The notes: generated from the letters alone by a model not told the origin. A stretch of 62,516 nucleotides of DNA from Polyangia bacterium (GCA_030426845.1 JAUHXR010000013.1:1-62516), one strand, 5' to 3'; counted from the stretch's first letter, positions 6,931 to 15,278 are shown. Translations and numbers: made by a program.

Positions 6931-8961
6931 ATGAGCGCCCCCGCCGACAACCCGCTGATCGACCTCGGCTTCGAGATCCCCTTCGACACGATCGACGCGA
7001 GCCACGTGGAGCCCGCGGTCGATCATCTCATCGCCGAGGTGAAGGCCGCCATCGCGCGGATCGGGGCGCTCGAGGATCCGCCGACCTACGCCAACACGCT
7101 CGAGGCGCTCGAGCAGGCGGCCGAGCCGCTCGAGCGCGCGGTCGGCGTCGTCGGGCACCTCGAGAGCGTCCGCACGACCGAGGCGCTGCGCGCGGCCTAC
7201 AACGTCGTGCGGCCGCGGGTGAGCGAGCTCTACTCGTCCATCCCCCTCGACCCGCGGCTCTACCGCCGGCTCGTCGCGTTCTCGGAGACGAGCGAGGCGG
7301 CCGCGCTCGACCCGACGCGCCGCCGCTTCCTCGACAAGGAGCTGCGCAGCTTCCGGCGCAACGGCGCCGACCTCGACGACGCGGGCAAGGCGCGCCTCAC
7401 CGAGCTCGACGTGGAGCTCGCCAAGCTCACGACCAAGTTCGCGCAGAACCTCCTCGACGAGACGAACGCCTTCGAGCTGGTGGTGACCGACGAGGCGCGC
7501 CTCGAAGGCCTGCCGCCGAGCGCGGTGAAGGCGGCGCGAGCCGAGGCGGAGGCCAAGGGCCTCGAGGGCTGGCGCTTCACGCTGCAGGCGCCGAGCGTCA
7601 CCGCGGTGCTGACCTACCTGGAGGACGCCGCGATCCGCGAACAGGTGTGGCAGGCCTACAACACCCGGGCGAGCGCCGGCGAGCGCGACAACCGGCCGCT
7701 CATCGCGCAGATCCTCGAGCTGCGCCAGGCCAAGGCCGAGCTGCTCGGCTACGCGACCTTCGCCGACTTCGTCCTCGAGGAGCGCATGGCCAAGACGGGC
7801 GCGGAGGCCCAGGCGTTCGTCCAGGACCTCGCCGGTCGGACCGCGACCTTCTTCGCGAAGGAGCAAGAGGAGCTGCGGGCCTTCGCGGAGCGGGACGCGC
7901 TGGCGCCGTGGGACGTCGGCATCTTCGCGGAGAAGCTGCGCAAGGCGCGCTTCGACTTCGACGACGAGGAGCTGCGCCCGTACTTCCCGGTGCGCCAGGT
8001 GCTGACGGGCCTCTTCTCGGTGGTCGAGCGCCTCTACGGCGTGCGCGTCGAGCCGCTCGAGGGCGTGCCCGTCTGGCACGAGGACGTGCAGACCTACCGC
8101 ATCCTCGACGGCGCGCGGCACCTCGGGACGTTCTACGTCGACCTCTACCCGCGCGAGGACAAGCGGGGCGGCGCGTGGATGAACAGCTTCATCACGGGCG
8201 GCCCGCGCGCGAGCGGCGACTTCGCCCCGCACCTCGGGCTCTTCTGCGCGAACGTGACCAAGCCGGTGGGCGACGAGCCCGCGCTGCTCACCCACCGCGA
8301 GGTCGAGACGATCTTCCACGAGTTCGGCCACCTCATGCACCACTGCCTCAGCGAGGTGTCCGTGCGGAGCCTCGCGGGCACCGCGGTGGCGTGGGACTTC
8401 GTCGAGCTGCCGTCGCAGATCATGGAGAACTGGTGCTGGGAGCGGGAGGCGCTCGATCTCTTCGCGCGCCACCACGAGACCGGGGCCACGATCCCGGACG
8501 CGCTCCTCGAGAAGATGCAGCGCGCCCGCACCTTCCGGGCGGCGAGCGCGACGATGCGCCAGCTCGGCTTCGCGACCGCGGACCTCGCGCTCCACGTCGA
8601 CTACGACCCGGCGCGCGACGGCGACCCGGTGAGCTACGCGCGCGACAAGATGGCGCCGTTCTCGCCGACCGCGCTGCCGGAGGACTACGCGATGATCTGC
8701 GGCTTCACCCACCTCTTCGCCGGGCCGGTGGCCTACGCGTCGGGCTACTACAGCTACAAGTGGGCCGAGGTGCTCGACGCGGACGCGTTCACCCGCTTCA
8801 AGCGCGAGGGCGTGTTCAACGCGGAGGTCGGGCGCGAGTTCCGCGCGCGGATCCTCGCCCGCGGCGACAGCGCCGACCCGAGCGCGCTGTTCCACGACTT
8901 CATGGGGCGCGAGCCGAGCGTGGACGCGCTCCTCGAGCGCTCCGGCCTAACAGCCCGTTGA
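6931..8961 (+). CDS. prlC: oligopeptidase A (M3 family metallopeptidase)
   Basis: The 676-residue protein has the length and layout of oligopeptidase A. It is cytoplasmic, has no signal peptide, and has the M3 zinc site HEFGH at residues 463-467. The third ligand Glu lies in VELPSQIMENW (E492), and the substrate-binding tail motif GPVAYASGYYSYKW follows. It hydrolyses short peptides, including signal-peptide remnants. The ATG at 6931 lies right after an extended -10 (see 6917-6924), so the message may be leaderless. The last codons (Thr-Ala-Arg and TGA) lie inside the left end of a repeat element at 8949-9112, so an insertion appears to have replaced the native C-terminus. Confidence 0.95.
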   Translation: MSAPADNPLIDLGFEIPFDTIDASHVEPAVDHLIAEVKAAIARIGALEDPPTYANTLEALEQAAEPLERAVGVVGHLESVRTTEALRAAYNVVRPRVSELYSSIPLDPRLYRRLVAFSETSEAAALDPTRRRFLDKELRSFRRNGADLDDAGKARLTELDVELAKLTTKFAQNLLDETNAFELVVTDEARLEGLPPSAVKAARAEAEAKGLEGWRFTLQAPSVTAVLTYLEDAAIREQVWQAYNTRASAGERDNRPLIAQILELRQAKAELLGYATFADFVLEERMAKTGAEAQAFVQDLAGRTATFFAKEQEELRAFAERDALAPWDVGIFAEKLRKARFDFDDEELRPYFPVRQVLTGLFSVVERLYGVRVEPLEGVPVWHEDVQTYRILDGARHLGTFYVDLYPREDKRGGAWMNSFITGGPRASGDFAPHLGLFCANVTKPVGDEPALLTHREVETIFHEFGHLMHHCLSEVSVRSLAGTAVAWDFVELPSQIMENWCWEREALDLFARHHETGATIPDALLEKMQRARTFRAASATMRQLGFATADLALHVDYDPARDGDPVSYARDKMAPFSPTALPEDYAMICGFTHLFAGPVAYASGYYSYKWAEVLDADAFTRFKREGVFNAEVGREFRARILARGDSADPSALFHDFMGREPSVDALLERSGLTAR

Positions 8962-9112
8962 AGAATCGACCGTGATGGATCGCGGTCGCGAGGGCGCGCC
9001 TGGGTGGCGCAGCGCGACGAGGGGATCCCGGAGGATTCTCGAGCAGCGATGCGCCGCGCAGGTGCGGGCTCCCGGCCGTGAGGCGCGCGGGGAGGTTCAT
9101 CAACGGGCTGTT
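8949..9112. repeat. 164-bp terminal-inverted-repeat element, copy A (MITE-like)
   Basis: The left end AACAGCCCGTTGAAGAA and the reverse complement of the right end AACAGCCCGTTGATGAA match at 16 of 17 bases. The interior (GATGGATCGCGG, GGATTCTCGAG, CGATGCGCCGCGCAGG, GAGGCGCGCGGGGAGGTTC) recurs in the same orientation at 20068-20236. The element overlaps the prlC stop codon. No transposase gene is present and no clear target duplication is visible. Confidence 0.85.
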
Positions 9113-9136
9113 GCCGCCTGAGGCGACGCGGCCGGG

Positions 9137-9169
9137 CGAGCCCCCGGGTCCCGGTCGGCGGCGGGCTCG
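9137..9169 (-). terminator. possible terminator hairpin after the 9233-11161 gene
   Basis: CGAGCCC (9137-9143) and GGGCTCG (9163-9169) can pair in the 120-bp region between the repeat element and the lipoprotein stop codon. No U-tract is present, so this is a weak call. Confidence 0.25.
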
Positions 9170-9232
9170 GGCAGAGCCACGCCTCGCCGACGCGGGAGCC
9201 GGGGCGCGCCACCCTCGTCGGGTCGCGGCCGC

Positions 9233-11161
9233 TCAGTCGTAGAGGCCGTTGTGCGCGGCGGCGAAGTGGAGGGTGTTCCACTCCGCCGTGGAGGCCTCGA
9301 TCAGGGCCGCGTCGGAGAACTCCGAGTAGTACTCCGAGCGCCCGGGCGAGCTGTTCACCATGCGAAGGTAGGTGTCCGAGATGTCACGACGCTCGGCGCG
9401 ATCCGACAGCGAGTCCGGGGTGTCCCAGTCCCAGAGCGTGCGCAGGACGTCGAGGTTGACGGATTGCCCGTCGGTCGCGCCGCCGCACGTGCTCCCGATG
9501 TAGCCGCCGGACGCCGCCGGGCCTTCGAGGCCGTAGGGGCCCTCGAACCAGGTGAAGGTCCCGTAGGAAGACGACGTGTCGTTGAACACCCTCGCCGCGA
9601 CGTAGTGGGCGTAGCCCTCACGCATGCCGATCATGTTCCACTCGCGGCTGAGCATCGAGTAGCTGTCGCCGTCGTTGCAGCCCCCTGACGACAGGTCGTC
9701 GTCGTAGTTGGGCTCGAGGCGACCCTGACGGACGATGGCGCGGGCGTGGCCGAGCTCGTGAGCGACGACGAACTTGAGGCGCCGGTTCGAGCTGGTCAGT
9801 CGAACGTAGGCGTCCTGGTTGGCGTAGTTGCAGTTTGACGTGCAGTAGTGCGCGGAGCTGCCGTTGTCGGAGTTGTTGAAGTCGTCGCCGACGTGAATCT
9901 GAGAGCTCGACGCGTACCCCGCGTAGTAGCGGCTCACCATGCTCGCGACGGCCATCGCGGTGGCCCGGGTGGTCCAGGAGCCGGCCGAGACGTTCGAGGT
10001 CTGACCGCGCGGCGGCGAGTAGCCCGTGACGTCGAACCAGTAGGTCGTCGCGGGGTAGCTGCCGAAGGTGATGTCTCCGCCGTCGTGGTAGCGGATCAGG
10101 TTCGCGTTGGTGTCTCGGACGTAGTGGTAGACGCGCACGGTGAACGGGCCGTTGCGCGAGGTGCTCCAGGTGACGCAGCCGCTGGTCGGCGAGGTGTCGA
10201 GCGTCCGCGACCACGTGCCCTGCGAGATCCGGATGCGGACGCCGTAGGCGGTGACGAGCGAGGTGCTGCCGTTGGCCCACGAGAGGCGGTCTTCCCCGTT
10301 GCCCGAGTCGGTGGTGCGCGCCTGCCAGCGCACGCAGGTGCGGTACTCGCTCGCGGTGAGGGCGTGCGTCGCGGCGGCGACGTCGCCGAGCGCGTCGACG
10401 TCGTCCACGGTGGGGAGCGCCACGTCGTCCGGGTCGTCACCGACCCACTGGACCGTCCGGCCCGCGGCCGCGCCGTGGCCCAGGCCGGTCGCCTCCTCGC
10501 GCTGGGTCTCGGTCAGGAGCGTCCACTGGCCCGCGACCTCCGACCACGCGAGGAACAGCTCGGGGAGCACGGCGGTGCGGGCTCCACCGTCCTCCACCGC
10601 GACCTGGAGCAGGCCGGGCAGCGCGCGCTGCGCGGGACGCGGGATCGTGGAGGTCGGGACGCGGAAGGTCGCGGTCGAGCCGGCCGGGATCTCGAGTCGG
10701 GCCAGCGCGGTCATGGCGCCGCGCGTGGTGCCGCCGTCGGTGACCGCGGTGAGCCCGAGGCGAACGGGCTCATCCGAGCGGTTGGTCACGAGGAAGTCGA
10801 GCCGGTCGAGCGTGGGCGCGCGCTCCACCTCCTCCGCCCAATCGATCTGGAGGGTGGGGGGAGGCTCGACGAAGTCGAAGCCCACCCCGTCGGTGACCGG
10901 CTCCGGGGCCGGGAGCGCGGAGGTCACGCGCGTGGGGTAGAGCTCCGGGAGATCCGCGATCCGCTGAGAGTCGAGGACCTCACCAGGGACGCCGTCGTGG
11001 GTTGGATCGGGATACGGCTCGTCCTCCGGCTCCGGGTTCGGATCGACGGTGGAGAGAGACGGGTCGGCGGGCGGGATGTCGTCGTCGAGCGGACTCAGCG
11101 CACATCCAAGGAGGCCCAGCGCGCAGGCGAGGATGACGGAGGCTCGGGAGCTCGGAACCAT
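9233..11161 (-). CDS. large lipoprotein with HExxH metalloprotease motif
   Basis: The 642-residue protein starts with a lipoprotein signal (VILACALGLLGCAL) and an acidic, Pro-rich linker. The first half looks beta-rich, with LDFLVTNRSDEPVRLGLTAV typical of an Ig-like strand set. The C-terminal third contains FVVAHELGHARAI (HExxH near residue 462), and REGYAHYVAARVF about 58 residues later could supply a third zinc ligand Glu, as in gluzincins. Cys-containing loops (HYCTSNCNYAN, SSGGCNDGD, GSTCGGA) surround the site. It is likely a surface or secreted zinc protease, but no named family was recognised. The ATG at 11161 has GAGGTG seven bases upstream. Confidence 0.75.
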   Translation of the reverse strand: MVPSSRASVILACALGLLGCALSPLDDDIPPADPSLSTVDPNPEPEDEPYPDPTHDGVPGEVLDSQRIADLPELYPTRVTSALPAPEPVTDGVGFDFVEPPPTLQIDWAEEVERAPTLDRLDFLVTNRSDEPVRLGLTAVTDGGTTRGAMTALARLEIPAGSTATFRVPTSTIPRPAQRALPGLLQVAVEDGGARTAVLPELFLAWSEVAGQWTLLTETQREEATGLGHGAAAGRTVQWVGDDPDDVALPTVDDVDALGDVAAATHALTASEYRTCVRWQARTTDSGNGEDRLSWANGSTSLVTAYGVRIRISQGTWSRTLDTSPTSGCVTWSTSRNGPFTVRVYHYVRDTNANLIRYHDGGDITFGSYPATTYWFDVTGYSPPRGQTSNVSAGSWTTRATAMAVASMVSRYYAGYASSSQIHVGDDFNNSDNGSSAHYCTSNCNYANQDAYVRLTSSNRRLKFVVAHELGHARAIVRQGRLEPNYDDDLSSGGCNDGDSYSMLSREWNMIGMREGYAHYVAARVFNDTSSSYGTFTWFEGPYGLEGPAASGGYIGSTCGGATDGQSVNLDVLRTLWDWDTPDSLSDRAERRDISDTYLRMVNSSPGRSEYYSEFSDAALIEASTAEWNTLHFAAAHNGLYD

Positions 11162-11278
11162 AGTGAGGCACCTCGGGCGAGAGGGGACGGGATGCGGTAC
11201 GAGCCGGACGTCCGACGCAGACCGCTCGGCCGCTCCGAGACCCTGCCCCGCGCTGAGTCGGAGGTTGCAACACCTTGT

Positions 11279-11367
11279 GACAGCACCCTGGGACAGCACC
11301 CCGGGACAGCACCGCACCCTGGGACAGCACCGCACCCTGGGACAGCACCGCACCCTGGGACAGCACC
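11279..11367. repeat. 18-bp tandem repeat array in a divergent intergenic region
   Basis: GACAGCACC occurs six times; the last copies are spaced exactly 18 bp apart with unit GGGACAGCACCGCACCCT and the first two are closer. The array lies between the start of the HExxH lipoprotein gene (11161, minus) and the TetR gene (11452, plus). No gene in any frame there looks real. It could be a protein-binding array or a neutral satellite. Confidence 0.85.
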
Positions 11368-11403
11368 GAGAGCTGCTGCGCCAACCCACGATACCGACAC
11401 AAT

Positions 11404-11430
11404 TGACGAATCGTCATTGACTAATCGTCA
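11404..11430. promoter_or_regulatory. twin palindromic operators upstream of the TetR-desaturase operon
   Basis: TGACGAATCGTCA (11404-11416) is a perfect odd palindrome. TGACTAATCGTCA (11418-11430) repeats it with one mismatched base pair, centre-to-centre 14 bp. The pair ends 21 bases before the TetR start codon, which is the usual place for an autoregulatory TetR operator. Confidence 0.75.
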
Positions 11431-11451
11431 GCAGCGATCCAGAGTATCCTC

Positions 11452-12033
11452 ATGCGACGCCGGCTGACCCCCGAGGAGCGCCGCGAGGAGCTCCTCGCGT
11501 TCGGCCGCGGCTTCTTCGCCGCCCACCCGGTCGACGCCTGCTCGATGGACGAGCTCGCGGCGCGCGCCGGGGTGAGCAAGGGCCTGCTCTACAACTACTT
11601 CGGCGGCCGACGCGGCTTCTACGTGGCGACCGTCGAGGCGATCGCGGCCGAGGTCTCGACGCTCACCCAGCCGGCGGAGGAGGGCCCGGCGATCGAGGCG
11701 CTGACCGCCGCGCTGAGCCGCTACCTGCGCTGGGTCCGCGCCCACGACGGCGACTACCGGGTGCTCGTCCAGGGCGGGCTCGGAGTCGACGCCGAGGTGG
11801 GCGCGATCGTCGACCGGCTGCGGCGGGCGATCGCGGGCCGCGCGCTCACCCGGCTCGCGGTCCCCGCGACCGACGCGACGGAGCTCGCAGCCTACGGATG
11901 GGTCTGCTTCGCGGAGCACGCGAGCCTCGAGTGGCTCGCGCGCCCGACGGTGGACGAGGCCGCCTTGATCTCGGTGCTCGTCGGCGCGCTCGAGGGCGCG
12001 CTGCGGGGGACCACGGAGGTGCGCGATGGATGA
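11452..12033 (+). CDS. TetR family transcriptional regulator
   Basis: The 193-residue protein has a typical TetR N-terminal helix-turn-helix: SMDELAARAGVSKGLLYNYF at residues about 30-50, then GGRRGFYVATVEAIA. A variable helical ligand domain follows, of normal family length. It overlaps the downstream desaturase gene by eight bases, so the two are co-transcribed. Twin palindromes just upstream suggest that it represses its own operon, perhaps in response to a fatty acid or acyl-CoA, which would suit a desaturase partner. That ligand is an inference. The ATG at 11452 is the only good start. Confidence 0.9.
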   Translation: MRRRLTPEERREELLAFGRGFFAAHPVDACSMDELAARAGVSKGLLYNYFGGRRGFYVATVEAIAAEVSTLTQPAEEGPAIEALTAALSRYLRWVRAHDGDYRVLVQGGLGVDAEVGAIVDRLRRAIAGRALTRLAVPATDATELAAYGWVCFAEHASLEWLARPTVDEAALISVLVGALEGALRGTTEVRDG

Positions 12034-12877
12034 AGCGACGATCTACAAGCCCCACACCGGCCGGCTCGCCTGGCCGACCCTCGCGCTGCTCGGCGCGGTC
12101 CTCGCGCTGTGGCTCGGCGCCTGGGCGGGCGCGCTGAGCGGCCTGTTCGGGCTCGGCCTCGGCGGCGCGATGGCGACCCTCGCGGCCTACCTCGCGTTCA
12201 CCGTGATGCACGAGGCCTCGCACGGGAACATCCACGGCGCGCGCCGCGGCCTGCGCGGGCTCGGCGAGCTCGCGGGCTGGGCCGCGTCGGTCACCCTGCT
12301 CGCGCCCTACCCCGCGTTCCGCGTGCTCCATCTGCGGCACCACTCGCACACCAACTACGCTGAGAAGGACCCGGACTACTTCGTCGCCGGCTCCCCCCTC
12401 GCCGCGCCGCTGCGCTGCCTCACGACGATCCCGCGCTACTACCACGAGCTCCTCGTCGGTGGCGCCTCGCGCACGGAGGCGGCGCGACGCGCGCGGCCGG
12501 CGGTGTTCCTCGGGGTCGGCGCCTACGCCGCCACGATCATCGCCCTCAGCGCGCTCGGCCTCTGGCGCGAGGTGCTCCTGCTCTGGGTGCTCCCGGCGTG
12601 GCTCGCGTCGGCGCTCCTCGCGTTCTTCTTCGACTACCTGCCGCACCACCCGCACCGATCGCGGGAGCGCTACCACGACACCCGGGTCGTCGACTCGCGC
12701 TGGCTCGACCTGCCGCTCCTCGGGCAGAACCTCCACCTCGTGCACCACCTCTGGCCGCGGGTCCCGTTCTACCGCTACCGCGCCGCGTTCGAGGACGCGC
12801 GCGCGCTGCTCGAGGCCAAGGGCGCCGAGGTGATCGACGCGCGCGGCCGACCGGCGCCGGCCCGCTCGACTACGTAA
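12026..12877 (+). CDS. fatty acid desaturase / hydroxylase family membrane enzyme
   Basis: The 283-residue integral membrane protein has three histidine boxes that bind a di-iron centre: HEASHG (about residue 63), HLRHHSH (about residue 100) and HLVHH near residue 240. A further HHPHRS lies about residue 210. Hydrophobic segments flank the boxes in the usual family pattern. Such enzymes introduce double bonds into acyl chains or hydroxylate carotenoid-like lipids, and the exact substrate cannot be read here. A GGAGGT five bases before the ATG at 12026 gives a clear ribosome site. The gene is the second in the TetR operon and convergent with the HupE gene. Confidence 0.85.
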   Translation: MDEATIYKPHTGRLAWPTLALLGAVLALWLGAWAGALSGLFGLGLGGAMATLAAYLAFTVMHEASHGNIHGARRGLRGLGELAGWAASVTLLAPYPAFRVLHLRHHSHTNYAEKDPDYFVAGSPLAAPLRCLTTIPRYYHELLVGGASRTEAARRARPAVFLGVGAYAATIIALSALGLWREVLLLWVLPAWLASALLAFFFDYLPHHPHRSRERYHDTRVVDSRWLDLPLLGQNLHLVHHLWPRVPFYRYRAAFEDARALLEAKGAEVIDARGRPAPARSTT

Positions 12878-12894
12878 GGGTCGCTGTCGACCGG

Positions 12895-13884
12895 TCAGGC
12901 GCCGAGCGCGGCGAGCCGTTCGATCGTCCAGGCGGCGGCGATCGCGCCGATCGCGTAGGCGGGCACGCGCTCGGCCTCGCGGGCGACGAGGAGCCGCACG
13001 AGCGGGTAGGCCGCCGCGACGGCGGCGAGCTGGGCCGCCTCGAGCCCGAGGTTGAAGCCGGCGAGCGCCTCGAGCGCGCCGCCCTCCGGCCAGCCGAGCT
13101 CGCCGAGCGCGCCGGCGAAGCCCAGGCCGTGGACCAGCCCGAGCGCGGCCGCGACCGCGCCGGGGTAGCGCTGGGTCAGCGTGTCGCGCGGCGGCCGCGC
13201 GAGCTCCGAGGCGAGCAGCACGATCGAGAGCGCCACGCAGGCCTCGACGGGGGCGCTCGGGAGCGAGGCGCCGGCGAGGACGCGGAGCGCGAGGGTCAGG
13301 CTGTGGCCGAGGGTGAACCCGGTGATCGCGACGAGCAGCGCGCGCGCGGCCGGGCGCTCCGTGCGACGCGCGCCGCGGGCGACGAGCAGCGCCAGCGCGA
13401 GGAGGAAGAGCAGGTGGTCGAGGCCGGTCGCGAGGTGCTCGGCGCCGAGGCGGAGGTAGCGCGCGAAGGTCTGCCCCGGGGCGGGGCGCGCGCCAACGGT
13501 CAGCGACGGCGAGGTCGCGGTGAGCACCGCGCGATCGACGCCGCCGTCGGCCCGGTCGACGACCGCGATCACGCTGAGTGCCTCGTCCATCCCCTCGACA
13601 CGGATCACGGTGTCCTCCAGCGCGCCGTCGCAGCGCACGCGCACCTCGACGCGGTCGGCGTTGACCGCCCGGCGGGGCGACGCCGTCAGCGCGCAGGGGC
13701 CCTCGGTCGCGAGCGTCACGTCGGGGGGCGTCCCCTCGTGGCCGGCTGCGCGGAGCACGAGCTCGGCGCCGCCCCCGATAGCGCGCACGCGGAGCACGCC
13801 GAAGTCGAGCGAGTGCGCGAGCGCGGTCGACGGAGCCAGGAGCGCGAGGATCACGGCGAGCCCGTGGGCGCGCGCGAGCGTCAC
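12895..13884 (-). CDS. HupE/UreJ family membrane protein
   Basis: The 329-residue protein has an N-terminal signal (LAVILALLAPSTALAHS), a roughly 130-residue extracytoplasmic beta-rich part, and about six membrane segments. The family motifs are GLDHLLFLLALALLV (residues about 157-171) and FTLGHSLTLAL, followed by LVHGLGFAGAL, with His residues typical of HupE/UreJ nickel/cobalt transport-type proteins. The GTG start overlaps the stop of the ABC1 kinase gene (GTGA), so the two are translationally coupled. A role in metal handling is the family suggestion; transport is not proven here. Confidence 0.82.
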   Translation of the reverse strand: MTLARAHGLAVILALLAPSTALAHSLDFGVLRVRAIGGGAELVLRAAGHEGTPPDVTLATEGPCALTASPRRAVNADRVEVRVRCDGALEDTVIRVEGMDEALSVIAVVDRADGGVDRAVLTATSPSLTVGARPAPGQTFARYLRLGAEHLATGLDHLLFLLALALLVARGARRTERPAARALLVAITGFTLGHSLTLALRVLAGASLPSAPVEACVALSIVLLASELARPPRDTLTQRYPGAVAAALGLVHGLGFAGALGELGWPEGGALEALAGFNLGLEAAQLAAVAAAYPLVRLLVAREAERVPAYAIGAIAAAWTIERLAALGA

Positions 13885-15176
13885 GCGGGCGGCTCGCGGA
13901 CAGGGGGTTGCCCGGCGGGCGCGCGCTCGAGCGCCTCCGCGAGGTAGGGCAGCGCCATCTGCACGAGGTCGAGGTCCGGGTCGAGCTGCTTGCCGAGCCC
14001 CTCGGCCACCAGCACGCCGAGGTTCACCACCGTGAAGACCGGCTCCACCTGGATCCGGTGCCGGCGCAGGATGTTCATCATCCCGCCGACGACCTCGCTC
14101 ACCTCGACCTCGCCGAGGCGCTTGCCTTCGAACTGATCGAAGAACGCGATCGTGTCGCGCTCGTAGGCCGCGTAGTCGCGAGTCGCGACAAAGGGCGCGT
14201 AGGCGTAGAAGAGGCGCGCCGCGGCCTGGCCGTCGTTGGCGCCGAGCGCCTGGAACGTCTCGATCCAGGGCCGCATCATCTCGGGCGGGATCTCGGCCAC
14301 CATCCCGAGGTCGATGAAGACGAGCGTCCCGTCGTCCATCAGCAGGATGTTGCCGGGGTGCATGTCCGCGTGGACGAAGCCGTCGCGGAAGATCATCTTC
14401 AGCACCGCCTCACCGCCGCGCGCGGCCAGCCGTCGACGGATCTTGCGACCCTGCAGCCGGTCCGGGTGCGTCGCCTTCACGCCGTCGATCAGCTCCATCA
14501 CGAGCACGCGCTCGGTGCAGAGCTCCTCGTGGAGATCGGGCACGCGCACGCCCTTGAGCTCGGCGAGGTTCGCGGCGAGGCGCCGGTTGTTCACCGCCTC
14601 GAGGCGGAAGTCGAGCTGGTTGGCGAGCGCCTCCCCGAAGCGCTCGACCGCCCCGGGGAGCGACAGCAGGTGGAGCGAGGGCACCCAGTCGAGCACGCGC
14701 GCGCCGAGACGGAGGATCGCGAGGTCGCGCTCGATCTGGGAGCGCGCCTCGGGCCGCTGGACCTTGATGGCGACCGCCTCGCCGGTGTCGAGCCGGCCCG
14801 CGTGGACCTGGGCGACCGACGCGGCGGCGATCGGCGCGCGCTCCACCGTGAGCCGCGCGCGATCCCGCGCGCTGAGCTCCGCCGCGAGGACCGCCTCGAC
14901 CGTCGCGAAGGGGGCCGGCGGCACGTCGTCGTGGAGGCGCGAGAGCGACGCGATCATCCCGGGGCTCAGGAGGTCGGGGCGGCTGCCGAGGATCTGCCCG
15001 AACTTCACGAAGGTCGCGCCGAGGCGCTCCAGGGTCGACGCGAGGATCTCGCCGCGCAGACGATCGCGCGCCTCCTCGTCGAGCCGCCCCGCGGTGAGCC
15101 GGCGCCACAGGTAGCGCGGGACCACGGTGAGGAAGACGAGGGCGATCCACAGGAACCGCGGGACCAGCCGGAGCAC
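13881..15176 (-). CDS. ABC1/UbiB family atypical kinase
   Basis: The 431-residue protein starts with a hydrophobic anchor (VPRFLWIALVFLTVVPRYLW). It carries the ABC1 hallmarks: KFGQ (FVKFGQILGSRPDLLS), the Ala-rich loop IAAASVAQVH, the lysine in AIKVQRP, the catalytic FVHADMHPGNIL and the metal-binding VFIDLGMV. UbiB-like proteins support ubiquinone or isoprenoid lipid handling at the membrane. The GTG at 15176 is chosen because a TAGACT box ends seven bases before it, indicating a leaderless message, and because no upstream start gives family-like sequence. It is the first gene of an operon with the HupE-like gene. Confidence 0.88.
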   Translation of the reverse strand: MLRLVPRFLWIALVFLTVVPRYLWRRLTAGRLDEEARDRLRGEILASTLERLGATFVKFGQILGSRPDLLSPGMIASLSRLHDDVPPAPFATVEAVLAAELSARDRARLTVERAPIAAASVAQVHAGRLDTGEAVAIKVQRPEARSQIERDLAILRLGARVLDWVPSLHLLSLPGAVERFGEALANQLDFRLEAVNNRRLAANLAELKGVRVPDLHEELCTERVLVMELIDGVKATHPDRLQGRKIRRRLAARGGEAVLKMIFRDGFVHADMHPGNILLMDDGTLVFIDLGMVAEIPPEMMRPWIETFQALGANDGQAAARLFYAYAPFVATRDYAAYERDTIAFFDQFEGKRLGEVEVSEVVGGMMNILRRHRIQVEPVFTVVNLGVLVAEGLGKQLDPDLDLVQMALPYLAEALERAPAGQPPVREPPA

Positions 15177-15183
15177 GCGCGGG

Positions 15184-15189
15184 AGTCTA
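15184..15189 (-). promoter_or_regulatory. -10 box for the ABC1 kinase gene (leaderless)
   Basis: TAGACT on the minus strand ends seven bases before the GTG start at 15176, so transcription would begin at or next to the start codon. Confidence 0.6.
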
Positions 15190-15272
15190 CTACTCGCCCT
15201 CGCGATCGCGACGGCGCGGCGTGAGGGATCGGCGCGGCCGGCCGTCCCTACCCCGCCGGCGAGCGGTTGGCG

Positions 15273-15278
15273 TACACT
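15273..15278 (+). promoter_or_regulatory. -10 box for the Ser/Thr kinase gene (leaderless)
   Basis: TACACT ends six bases before the GTG at 15285. Together with the divergent box at 15184-15189 it makes a bidirectional leaderless promoter region of 108 bp. Confidence 0.6.

Noticed and set aside
8900-9103. Possible small gene within the repeat element (minus strand)
   Set aside because: Similarity between the two copies is explained by the shared DNA. Kept as a question in the findings but not annotated as a gene.
11279-11367. CRISPR array
   Set aside because: Units are contiguous with no unique spacers of constant length, and no cas gene is near.
11445-11450. TATCCT as a leaderless promoter for the TetR gene
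   Set aside because: Only one base lies before the ATG, so the start point would fall inside the gene. It was left out of the leaderless set.
11428-11919. Open frame antisense to the TetR gene
   Set aside because: No motif, composition typical of a shadow frame; the opposite frame has a clear helix-turn-helix.
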